Shown piece after piece: positions 6,817 to 10,950 of a stretch of 10,950 nucleotides of DNA. Made by a program: the position numbers and the translations under genes. Position 1 is the first letter of the stretch. Each line of letters starts with the position of its first letter. The stretch is from Oscillospiraceae bacterium (GTDB taxonomy: Bacteria; Bacillota; Clostridia; Oscillospirales; Ruminococcaceae). The stretch lies in the NCBI GenBank assembly GCA_900765125.1, contig CAAFQL010000006.1:1-10950 (forward strand), read 5' to 3'. The notes under the pieces are model-generated. The model ran no database searches, had not been told where the DNA came from, and saw only the letters and a list, made by a program, of their open reading frames with translations.

Positions 6817-6850
6817 AGCCGCAACAATGAAAAGCTGCGGCTGTTTTTTT
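6817..6850. terminator. Hairpin terminator near the XRE gene 3' end
   Basis: AGCCGCA (6817-6823) pairs with TGCGGCT (6836-6842); TGTTTTTTT follows on the plus strand. It lies 16 bp past the stop of the minus-strand regulator. The T-run is stronger in the plus direction, so it may act in both directions, ending XRE transcripts and shielding the regulator from plus-strand read-through. The corresponding sequence in copy B has lost the hairpin. Confidence 0.6.
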
Positions 6851-6865
6851 ATTTATGATGAAATA

Positions 6866-7228
6866 TTATCTGGCTTCTTTAAAAAAATGAGACTGTTCTT
6901 CCTGAGATTCACACAGCTGATCAAGGAAAAGCTCTAGTTTGCCTTTATTTCGTTCGGATAGTGTCATATACTTTGCTGCAATGCTCATGGCTTCATCTGA
7001 AAGGGCATCGCAAGCATTACATGAGAAAACATTAGTTCGACCGGCGATATAGTCGAGGGAGACATTGTAGAAATCGGCGAGTGTTACAGCAAAATCCAAT
7101 GGTACAGTATGCTTGCCCTGTTCGTAATTTGTATATGTGGTTTTATGCATATACAACTTTTGACATAACTCACTCTGAGTAAGGTCGCTGTCCTCTCTCA
7201 AATCCCTAATACGCTGGTAATGTTGCAT
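6866..7228 (-). CDS. XRE-family transcriptional regulator
   Basis: A 120-residue DNA-binding protein. The HTH_3 domain spans about residues 6-62 (RIRDLREDSDLTQSELCQKL, then MHKTTYTNYEQGKHTVPL, DFAVTLADFYNVSLDYIAGR), the classic Cro/CI-type five-helix pattern with the recognition helix around TTYTNYEQG. The C-terminal half (about 75-112) is helical and charged and could serve dimerisation; a CNAC motif lies in the linker. An ATG at 7246 is in frame, but AAAGGAG (7237-7243) overlaps that six-codon extension and is ideally placed for the ATG at 7228, so 7228 is the start. It is divergent from the CHAP-dockerin gene, with palindromes over that gene's promoter. Control of the neighbour, and perhaps of itself, is the obvious inference. 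Confidence 0.88.
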   Translation of the reverse strand: MQHYQRIRDLREDSDLTQSELCQKLYMHKTTYTNYEQGKHTVPLDFAVTLADFYNVSLDYIAGRTNVFSCNACDALSDEAMSIAAKYMTLSERNKGKLELFLDQLCESQEEQSHFFKEAR

Positions 7229-7263
7229 AAGCTTTGCTCCTTTCATTTATAACATTTACTGAA

Positions 7264-7272
7264 ATTATACCA
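7264..7272 (-). promoter_or_regulatory. Extended -10 promoter of the XRE gene
   Basis: Minus strand TGG-TATAAT (7272-7264), an extended -10 element with no good -35 box at the usual distance. Transcription would start near 7257. Confidence 0.55.
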
Positions 7273-7289
7273 CAAATGATGTCTTTATA

Positions 7290-7318
7290 TTGACAAAATA
7301 CAATGATTATGGTATTAT
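7290..7318 (+). promoter_or_regulatory. Promoter of the CHAP-dockerin gene
   Basis: Perfect TTGACA (7290-7295), a 17-bp spacer and TATTAT (7313-7318), with TGG just before the -10 box. The predicted start is near 7325, with a ~60-nt leader. The spacer and -10 lie inside an imperfect palindrome. Confidence 0.85.
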
Positions 7319-7348
7319 ATGAGCATAAATACAACATATGATGTATTT
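7296..7348. promoter_or_regulatory. Twin palindromes, likely XRE operator
   Basis: Site 2 (7327-7348) runs from AAATACA through a central CATATG to TGTATTT, and 20 of its 22 bases obey dyad symmetry. Site 1 (7296-7317) is a weaker palindrome with matching outer arms (AATAC...GTATT), overlapping the promoter spacer and -10. The two centres are 31 bp apart, about three helical turns. Binding would cover the -10 and the transcription start of the CHAP gene. Identity of the binding protein is inferred from its location next to the XRE gene. Confidence 0.55.
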
Positions 7349-7383
7349 TAGACTAGTAAATTACAATAAAAGGAGTTGCTATT

Positions 7384-8910
7384 ATGAAAAAACGTTTGAT
7401 TAGTTTACTTACAAGTATTATGATGATTTTTGGTTTGACGATGGTTGTGCCGATAGATGCCAATGTCGGTGCTTATACTAGTCGAACCAGAGATGAAGCA
7501 TTGGATTGGGTAAGAAGTATGGTAGGCACAGGTATTGATTATGATGGCGCATATGGAAATCAGTGCGTAGATTTGATTAAAGCATATTATAATTTCCTTG
7601 GAGTGGAGCCGGTAAGAGGAAATGGTTCTGATTATGTAAATAATACCCTTCCAAGTGGCTGGCAGAGAATTCAGGGAGCTGCTCCGCAACCGGGAGATAT
7701 ACTTGTTTATACTGGTGGAGAAGGCGGATATGGTCATGTTGCAATATATGAAGCTGACAGAATTCATTATCATCAGAATTTTTATGATAAAAATAAATAT
7801 CCAAATAGTAATGTGGTTCAATGTATAGGCTATATGTATAATGGATTATCAAATCCATATTGGGGAGTAATAAGACCGGATTTTAATACTAATCCTCATA
7901 CTCACAGTTATGTTGGCACAATAACAAAGCAGCCTACCTGTACAACAACAGGCATAAAAACATTTACCTGTTCATGCGGAAATGCATATACAGAAGAAAT
8001 ACCTGCAACAGGTCATAGTTTTATTAATACAGTAGTCGCACCTACAAGTACACAAAAAGGATATACACTGCATACTTGTTCCATTTGCAACTATAGCTAC
8101 GAAGATTCTTATGTTGACTCACCTGTCTTGAATGAAGATGGCTGGTATTATTGCGATACACTTCCTTCTGATATTAAATCAGATAAATATACAATTGAAT
8201 ATAATAGTAGTTACGAAAAAATTCAGCAGACATCACCAGGGGAAGAATGGACAAATGCAGGTGTTGTAAAAAATGAATGGCAGAATTCAGGAGGAGAGTA
8301 TACAACGGAAACTCCGCTGGATACTTCAGATGCAAGAGTTTTGGTAAAGGAATGTTTTTATCATTGGTGTATTCCTGGAGCGCCTATGGGTAGTGAGGGA
8401 AATTATGAACAAACATCAAAGTTCAACCATTATGATGAGATAGTTCTTCCAAATTCATATGTTCATGTTCGTTCTCAAGGTGATGATAATGGTCATACTT
8501 ACTATCTGTTGTCATGGGAAGATGGAAATAAAGTCTACTGTCATTCTGGAGAGCAATGCGATGGATCATGGGGCTATCATGACTACAGATGTCAGGCTTG
8601 GTATAAACATTATGTGTATCAGGACAGAGTTAAGGTTGAATTATATAAATTTACAAAGCAAAGTGGCTGGAAATCCGAAGTTGAAAACGGAGCTGATAAT
8701 GTTGTTTGCAGATATCGTGAAATTGAAGATATAAAAGGCGATCTAAACTCCGACAACACCCTCACTATGACCGATGCAGTTCTCCTCCAAAAACACCTCT
8801 TAACTCTCAAAGATCTCACCGCCGAACAACTAAAACTCGCAGACATGAACAGCGACGGAAAAGTAAACATTTTCGATTTAGCCCTGCTTAAGGAAAGCTT
8901 AAAACAATAA
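7384..8910 (+). CDS. Secreted CHAP-domain protein with C-terminal dockerin
   Basis: A 508-residue exported protein. Signal peptide about 1-30 (MKKRLISLLTSIMMIFGLTM). CHAP domain about 35-165, with candidate nucleophile C61 in NQCVDL, H118 in YGHVAIYE, and a PQPGDILVY motif typical of CHAP amidases/endopeptidases that cut peptidoglycan. Next, two Cys/His-bearing repeats (about 171-247; HTHSY...FTCSCGNAY...IPATGH, then HSFIN...HTCSICNYSYE) of a kind common in ruminococcal surface proteins. About 250-448 is an unrecognised region rich in Trp, Tyr and Cys. A type I dockerin (452-508) has DLNSDNTLTMTD and DMNSDGKVNIFD calcium loops. AAAAGGAG lies 8 bp upstream of the ATG. The dockerin segment uses CTC for half of its leucines; the body uses none. 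Likely a cell-wall hydrolase docked to cohesins; substrate unknown. Confidence 0.88.
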   Translation: MKKRLISLLTSIMMIFGLTMVVPIDANVGAYTSRTRDEALDWVRSMVGTGIDYDGAYGNQCVDLIKAYYNFLGVEPVRGNGSDYVNNTLPSGWQRIQGAAPQPGDILVYTGGEGGYGHVAIYEADRIHYHQNFYDKNKYPNSNVVQCIGYMYNGLSNPYWGVIRPDFNTNPHTHSYVGTITKQPTCTTTGIKTFTCSCGNAYTEEIPATGHSFINTVVAPTSTQKGYTLHTCSICNYSYEDSYVDSPVLNEDGWYYCDTLPSDIKSDKYTIEYNSSYEKIQQTSPGEEWTNAGVVKNEWQNSGGEYTTETPLDTSDARVLVKECFYHWCIPGAPMGSEGNYEQTSKFNHYDEIVLPNSYVHVRSQGDDNGHTYYLLSWEDGNKVYCHSGEQCDGSWGYHDYRCQAWYKHYVYQDRVKVELYKFTKQSGWKSEVENGADNVVCRYREIEDIKGDLNSDNTLTMTDAVLLQKHLLTLKDLTAEQLKLADMNSDGKVNIFDLALLKESLKQ

Positions 8911-8924
8911 ATCCCCTGCAAAGA

Positions 8925-8954
8925 AAGCCGTTTCATTACCGAGACGGCTTTTTT
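8925..8954 (+). terminator. Terminator of the CHAP-dockerin gene
   Basis: AAGCCGTTTC (8925-8934) pairs with GAGACGGCTT (8941-8950), with one G-U pair and a 6-nt loop, followed by a T-run to 8954. Its 3' arm is repeated without the 5' arm at 9311-9320. Confidence 0.9.
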
Positions 8955-8979
8955 CTGCAATTCAAAATTCCCTATTGAC
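8936..8979. repeat. 44-bp repeat, copy 1 (partner 9306-9349)
   Basis: Runs from the terminator loop TTACC through its 3' arm and T-run to the -35 box of small RNA B. Identical to 9306-9349 except at two positions. Confidence 0.85.
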
Positions 8980-9003
8980 TTTATGATACATTTATAGTAT
9001 AAT
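8975..9003 (+). promoter_or_regulatory. Promoter of small RNA B
   Basis: TTGACT (8975-8980), a 17-bp spacer and TATAAT (8998-9003), the same as copy A. Confidence 0.85.
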
Positions 9004-9009
9004 AAGTAT

Positions 9010-9083
9010 AACCACGAATGAGATAATGGTTATATATTCACGCAAAAAGAAAAGCTCAGGAGTTGCCGCTCCTGAGCTTTTTA
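9010..9083 (+). ncRNA. Predicted antisense-type antitoxin RNA, copy B
   Basis: A ~74-nt RNA from a strong promoter to a hairpin terminator. ACGAATGAGATAATGGTT (9014-9031) can pair with the peptide B mRNA over 9162-9179, then ATATATT and CAC pair across the start codon and the Shine-Dalgarno edge. Pairing with copy B is one base pair longer than the copy A pairing, because B has A at 9162 where copy A has G at 6712. It differs from RNA A only in one loop base (C at 9067). Confidence 0.7.
9050..9082. terminator. Bidirectional terminator shared by RNA B and peptide B mRNA
   Basis: GCTCAGGAG (9054-9062) pairs with CTCCTGAGC (9069-9077) around loop TTGCCG, with AAAA before and TTTTT after the stem. 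Confidence 0.9.
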
Positions 9084-9100
9084 TTGGGATATTGTCGGGC

Positions 9101-9184
9101 TTACTTCCTGTCTATCCACTTGCATATGTAGTAACCGGCTACACTTGCCATGACAGAAAATACGAATGAGATAATAATTGTCAT
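9101..9184 (-). CDS. 27-residue hydrophobic peptide, toxin-like, copy B
   Basis: Begins MTIIISFVFSVMA, continues SVAG and ends YYICKWIDRK. An uninterrupted hydrophobic span (about residues 3-21) followed by the charged tail CKWIDRK predicts a single-pass membrane peptide. GGAGGAGGTG (9191-9200) lies six bases before the ATG. It has an intact promoter (9225-9254), a leader hairpin covering the Shine-Dalgarno, and converges on small RNA B through a shared terminator. By analogy with Fst it would be a membrane-acting toxin held in check by the RNA. That role is inferred; the peptide family is not one I can name. Confidence 0.72.
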   Translation of the reverse strand: MTIIISFVFSVMASVAGYYICKWIDRK

Positions 9185-9192
9185 ATATTGCA

Positions 9193-9213
9193 CCTCCTCC
9201 CTGACGGAAGAAG
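9193..9213 (-). promoter_or_regulatory. Shine-Dalgarno-sequestering hairpin, peptide B mRNA
   Basis: CUUCUUCC (9213-9206 on the minus strand) pairs with GGAGGAGG (9200-9193) over 8 bp with a 5-nt loop. The predicted transcription start is near 9218, so this is the first structure in the message. Confidence 0.65.
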
Positions 9214-9224
9214 CCGACGTGTTT

Positions 9225-9254
9225 ATTTTATCACAAGTTTTGTTATATTGTCAA
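9225..9254 (-). promoter_or_regulatory. Promoter of peptide B
   Basis: Minus strand TTGACA (9254-9249), an 18-bp spacer and TAAAAT (9230-9225) with an extended TGA just before it. The sequence is shared with copy C. Confidence 0.75.
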
Positions 9255-9305
9255 TATCAATCGAAACAAATTGAAAGTCGCAACAATGAATGAAATGCTC
9301 CCCTT

Positions 9306-9349
9306 TTACCGAGACGGCTTTTTTCTGAAATGCAAAATTCCCTATTGAC
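9306..9349. repeat. 44-bp repeat, copy 2 (partner 8936-8979)
   Basis: Carries the 3' arm and T-run of the CHAP-gene terminator without its 5' arm, then runs into the -35 box of small RNA C. It looks like a by-product of duplication of the unit. The flanking stretch 9291-9344 holds no gene. Confidence 0.85.
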
Positions 9350-9373
9350 AAATCAAAACATACATGATATAAT
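9345..9373 (+). promoter_or_regulatory. Promoter of small RNA C
   Basis: TTGACA (9345-9350), a 17-bp spacer and TATAAT (9368-9373): a perfect consensus sigma-A promoter. Confidence 0.9.
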
Positions 9374-9379
9374 AATTGT

Positions 9380-9457
9380 AATCACGAAGGATATTATGAG
9401 CCATATGGTTCACGAAAAGGAAAACCCGAGAGCGGCGACTCTCGGGTTTTCTTTTTT
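9380..9457 (+). ncRNA. Predicted antisense-type antitoxin RNA, copy C (diverged)
   Basis: A ~78-nt RNA with its own sequence but the same plan. CGAAGGATATTA (9385-9396) is identical to the plus strand of the peptide C gene at 9532-9543 and so pairs with its mRNA. After a short internal loop, GCCATATGGTTCAC (9400-9413) pairs with 9549-9562 through two G-U pairs, covering the start codon and the Shine-Dalgarno edge. It matches the copy A/B target poorly, so its specificity appears separate. Confidence 0.7.
9421..9457. terminator. Bidirectional terminator shared by RNA C and peptide C mRNA
   Basis: CCCGAGAG (9425-9432) pairs with CTCTCGGG (9439-9446) around a 6-nt loop, with AAAA on the left and TTTTCTTTTTT on the right. 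The sequence is unrelated to the A/B stem, but the position and function are the same. Confidence 0.9.
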
Positions 9458-9469
9458 AGGATGTGTCGG

Positions 9470-9553
9470 CTATTTTCTGTCCATCCATTTGCATATGTAG
9501 TGACTTGCTACACCTGCCATGACAGAAATTGCGAAGGATATTAAAATTGCCAC
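9470..9553 (-). CDS. 27-residue hydrophobic peptide, toxin-like, copy C (GTG start)
   Basis: Reads (V/M)AILISFAISVMAGVA, then SHYICKWMDRK: same length and architecture as copies A and B, with about a third of the positions changed but SF, SVMA, YICKW and DRK kept. The start must be GTG, six bases after the same Shine-Dalgarno (9560-9569), as in A and B. An overlapping ATG one frame away (9555-9553) gives only four codons before a stop. The changes preserve hydrophobicity and the charged tail, which suggests selection on the peptide. Promoter, leader hairpin and converging small RNA are all intact. Toxin function is inferred. Confidence 0.72.
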   Translation of the reverse strand: MAILISFAISVMAGVASHYICKWMDRK

Positions 9554-9561
9554 ATGATTCA

Positions 9562-9582
9562 CCTCCTCCCTGACGGAAGAAG
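9562..9582 (-). promoter_or_regulatory. Shine-Dalgarno-sequestering hairpin, peptide C mRNA
   Basis: CUUCUUCC (9582-9575 on the minus strand) pairs with GGAGGAGG (9569-9562) with a 5-nt loop, identical to copies A and B although the coding region next to it has diverged. Confidence 0.65.
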
Positions 9583-9593
9583 CCGACTTGTTT

Positions 9594-9623
9594 ATTTTAT
9601 CACAAGTTTTGTTATATTGTCAA
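9594..9623 (-). promoter_or_regulatory. Promoter of peptide C
   Basis: Minus strand TTGACA (9623-9618), an 18-bp spacer and TAAAAT (9599-9594), identical to the copy B promoter. Confidence 0.75.
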
Positions 9624-9676
9624 TATGCTCCACCTCCTAAAATTCGATGTTTTTTTTCGCAATTCACAAAATAAGC

Positions 9677-9705
9677 TTGCAATTTCTGAAAAACTATGTT
9701 ATACT
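9677..9705 (+). promoter_or_regulatory. Promoter of prolyl-tRNA synthetase
   Basis: TTGCAA (9677-9682), a 17-bp spacer and TATACT (9700-9705) with TGT just before the -10. The leader is only about 33 nt, so there is no room for a T-box. Confidence 0.8.
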
Positions 9706-9744
9706 AAACCAGTATATACTTATCTTGTCAGGAGGAATTTTTAA

Positions 9745-10950
9745 ATGGCTAAAAATAATAAAAAAATGGTTGCTGCCATAACTTCCATGGAGGAGGATTT
9801 TGCGCAGTGGTATACAGATATTGTAAAAAAAGCTGAACTTATCGAATATACGAGTGTTAAGGGCTGCATGGTCATTCGTCCATACGGTTACGCTATCTGG
9901 GAAAATATCCAGAGAATACTTGACGGTATGTTTAAAGATACAGGTCATGAAAACGTTTGTATGCCTATGTTCATTCCGGAAAGTCTTCTCCAGAAGGAAA
10001 AAGATCATGTTGAAGGATTTGCTCCGGAGGTTGCATGGGTAACTCACGGCGGTTCTGAAAAGCTTGAGGACAGACTCTGCGTTCGTCCTACCTCTGAGAC
10101 TCTATTCTGTGAGCATTATTCCAATATTGTACACAGCTACCGTGACCTGCCAAAACTCTATAACCAGTGGGTAAGTGTTGTTCGTTGGGAAAAAACTACT
10201 CGTCCGTTCCTGCGTTCCCGTGAATTTCTCTGGCAGGAAGGTCATACTATTCATGCTACTGCCGAAGAGGCTATTGAGGAAACAGAGCGTATGCTGAATG
10301 TATATACTGATTTTTGTCAGAATGTTCTTGCTATGCCTGTTGTACAGGGCAGAAAGACTGACAGCGATAAGTTCGCCGGTGCTGAAGCTACTTACGCTAT
10401 TGAAGCTCTTATGCACGATGGTAAGGCTCTTCAGGCTGGTACTTCTCACTATTTCGGTGACGGTTTTGCAAGAGCGTTTGATATTCAGTATACTGATAAA
10501 GAGAATAAACTCCAGTATCCTCACCAGACAAGCTGGGGCGTTACAACACGTCTTATCGGTGCCATTATTATGACTCATGGCGATGATAACGGTCTTGTTC
10601 TTCCGCCGGCTGTTGCTCCTATTCAGGCTGTTATCATTCCTATCGCTCAGCATAAAGAGGGCGTTCTGGATAAGGCATCTGAGCTTTTTGAGACACTTAA
10701 GTCCGCAGGCATTCGTGTTAAGATGGATGATTCTGATAATTCACCGGGTTGGAAGTTTGCTGAGTACGAGATGAAAGGCGTTCCGGTTCGTGTTGAGATA
10801 GGACCTAAGGATATTGAAAATAACCAGTGTGTTCTGGTAACACGTCACAACGGTGAAAAAACTGTTGTTTCTCTTGATGAACTTGCAGTTGCTGTTGAGG
10901 CTAAGCTTACAGAAGTCCGTGACGGTATGTATGAAAAGGCTCTTAAAAAC
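9745..10950 (+). CDS. proS: Prolyl-tRNA synthetase (3' end beyond the window)
   Basis: Charges tRNA-Pro with proline. 402 codons are visible, open to the window edge. Class II catalytic motifs are clear: the proline-binding loop RPTSETLF (114-121), motif 2 FLRSREFLWQEGHT (155-168) and motif 3 GVTTRLIGAIIM (265-276), with GRKTDSDKFAGAEATYAIE (202-220) between them. The anticodon-binding domain occupies about 290-390. The absence of the long editing insertion between motifs 2 and 3 and the overall pattern identify the shorter archaeal/eukaryote-like form (ProS type 3), which many Firmicutes carry. AGGAGGAA (9730-9737) precedes the ATG at 9745. The gene is independent of the peptide/RNA island, with its own promoter. 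Confidence 0.95.
   Translation, partial: MAKNNKKMVAAITSMEEDFAQWYTDIVKKAELIEYTSVKGCMVIRPYGYAIWENIQRILDGMFKDTGHENVCMPMFIPESLLQKEKDHVEGFAPEVAWVTHGGSEKLEDRLCVRPTSETLFCEHYSNIVHSYRDLPKLYNQWVSVVRWEKTTRPFLRSREFLWQEGHTIHATAEEAIEETERMLNVYTDFCQNVLAMPVVQGRKTDSDKFAGAEATYAIEALMHDGKALQAGTSHYFGDGFARAFDIQYTDKENKLQYPHQTSWGVTTRLIGAIIMTHGDDNGLVLPPAVAPIQAVIIPIAQHKEGVLDKASELFETLKSAGIRVKMDDSDNSPGWKFAEYEMKGVPVRVEIGPKDIENNQCVLVTRHNGEKTVVSLDELAVAVEAKLTEVRDGMYEKALKN

Larger units (their letters stand above)
6518..6831. repeat. Direct repeat A (~310 bp; partner 8971-9290)
   Basis: From CCTATTGACT to GCAACAATGAA this segment is nearly identical to 8971-9290. It contains a complete convergent small-RNA/peptide unit (copy A). 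The main differences are a few substitutions in the peptide gene, a small indel after the shared terminator, and a 9-bp shortening of the peptide promoter in A. The two repeats flank the XRE regulator and the CHAP-dockerin gene. Confidence 0.9.
8971..9290. repeat. Direct repeat B (partner 6518-6831)
   Basis: Second copy of the small-RNA/peptide unit with an intact peptide promoter. Homology with copy A ends at CAACAATGAA on the right and starts at CCTATTGACT on the left. Confidence 0.9.

Noticed and set aside
7229..7246. Six-codon N-terminal extension of the XRE regulator
   Set aside because: The Shine-Dalgarno AAAGGAG falls within these codons and serves the ATG at 7228.
8459..8960. Overlapping open frames on both strands within the CHAP-dockerin gene
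   Set aside because: No start signals or recognisable domains; they are shadows of the 508-codon frame, which has a full domain series.
6518..9623. CRISPR array or transposon ends as an explanation of the repeats
   Set aside because: Only two or three long, unevenly spaced copies with internal gene structure; no short regular repeats or spacers, no terminal inverted repeats, no transposase.
9706..9744. T-box riboswitch upstream of prolyl-tRNA synthetase
   Set aside because: The predicted leader is only about 33 nt, with no specifier loop or antiterminator sequence.

Overview
The window looks like a chromosome segment of a low-GC, Gram-positive gut bacterium, most likely a Ruminococcus or close Oscillospiraceae relative. 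Supporting this are two secreted proteins ending in type I dockerin modules (the cellulosome/amylosome docking domain), CxCG/PATGH-type surface repeats, Gram-positive Shine-Dalgarno sequences (AGGAGG), sigma-A promoters, and a single-protein NrdR and an MsmK/UgpC-type ABC ATPase of Firmicutes character.

Layout. 1-4650 is mostly minus-strand housekeeping: the 5' end of a secreted protein (1-56), a sugar-ABC ATPase with its own promoter and terminator (258-1532), an RsuA-family pseudouridine synthase (1572-2324), and an operon of a TIM-barrel isomerase-like protein, nrdR and a small membrane protein (4553 down to 2875). That operon converges on, and overlaps by 8 bp, a plus-strand DUF4830-like membrane-anchored protein (2457-2882). 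4696-6517 is a plus-strand operon: a secreted C39-like papain-fold protein with dockerin, then uridine phosphorylase. 9677-10950 is prolyl-tRNA synthetase, cut by the window end.

6518-9623 is the accessory island and the most interesting part. It holds three copies (A, B, C) of a compact element that nothing in the protein-coding layer explains. Each has a plus-strand promoter driving a ~75-nt RNA that ends at a bidirectional hairpin, and, converging on it from the minus strand, a 27-codon gene for a hydrophobic peptide ending in CKW[IM]DRK. Each small RNA contains a stretch able to base-pair (about 26-28 bp, counting G-U pairs) with the start codon and ribosome-binding-site edge of its own peptide mRNA. 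In the divergent copy C, both the RNA and its target have changed together. The peptide mRNA begins with a hairpin that buries its Shine-Dalgarno. This is the architecture of a type I toxin-antitoxin locus of the Fst/par (pAD1) kind, with a peptide I cannot assign to a named family. Copy A appears decayed on the toxin side only (Asp in the membrane segment, promoter spacer cut from 18 to 9 bp), while its antitoxin is intact and nearly identical to B's.

Copies A and B are ~310-bp direct repeats flanking a divergently transcribed pair: an XRE regulator (minus) and a secreted CHAP-domain cell-wall hydrolase-like protein with a C-terminal dockerin (plus). Between the pair, two palindromes centred 31 bp apart overlap the CHAP promoter and are the likely operator. 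Toxicity, antitoxin function and regulation are all inferred from sequence only.
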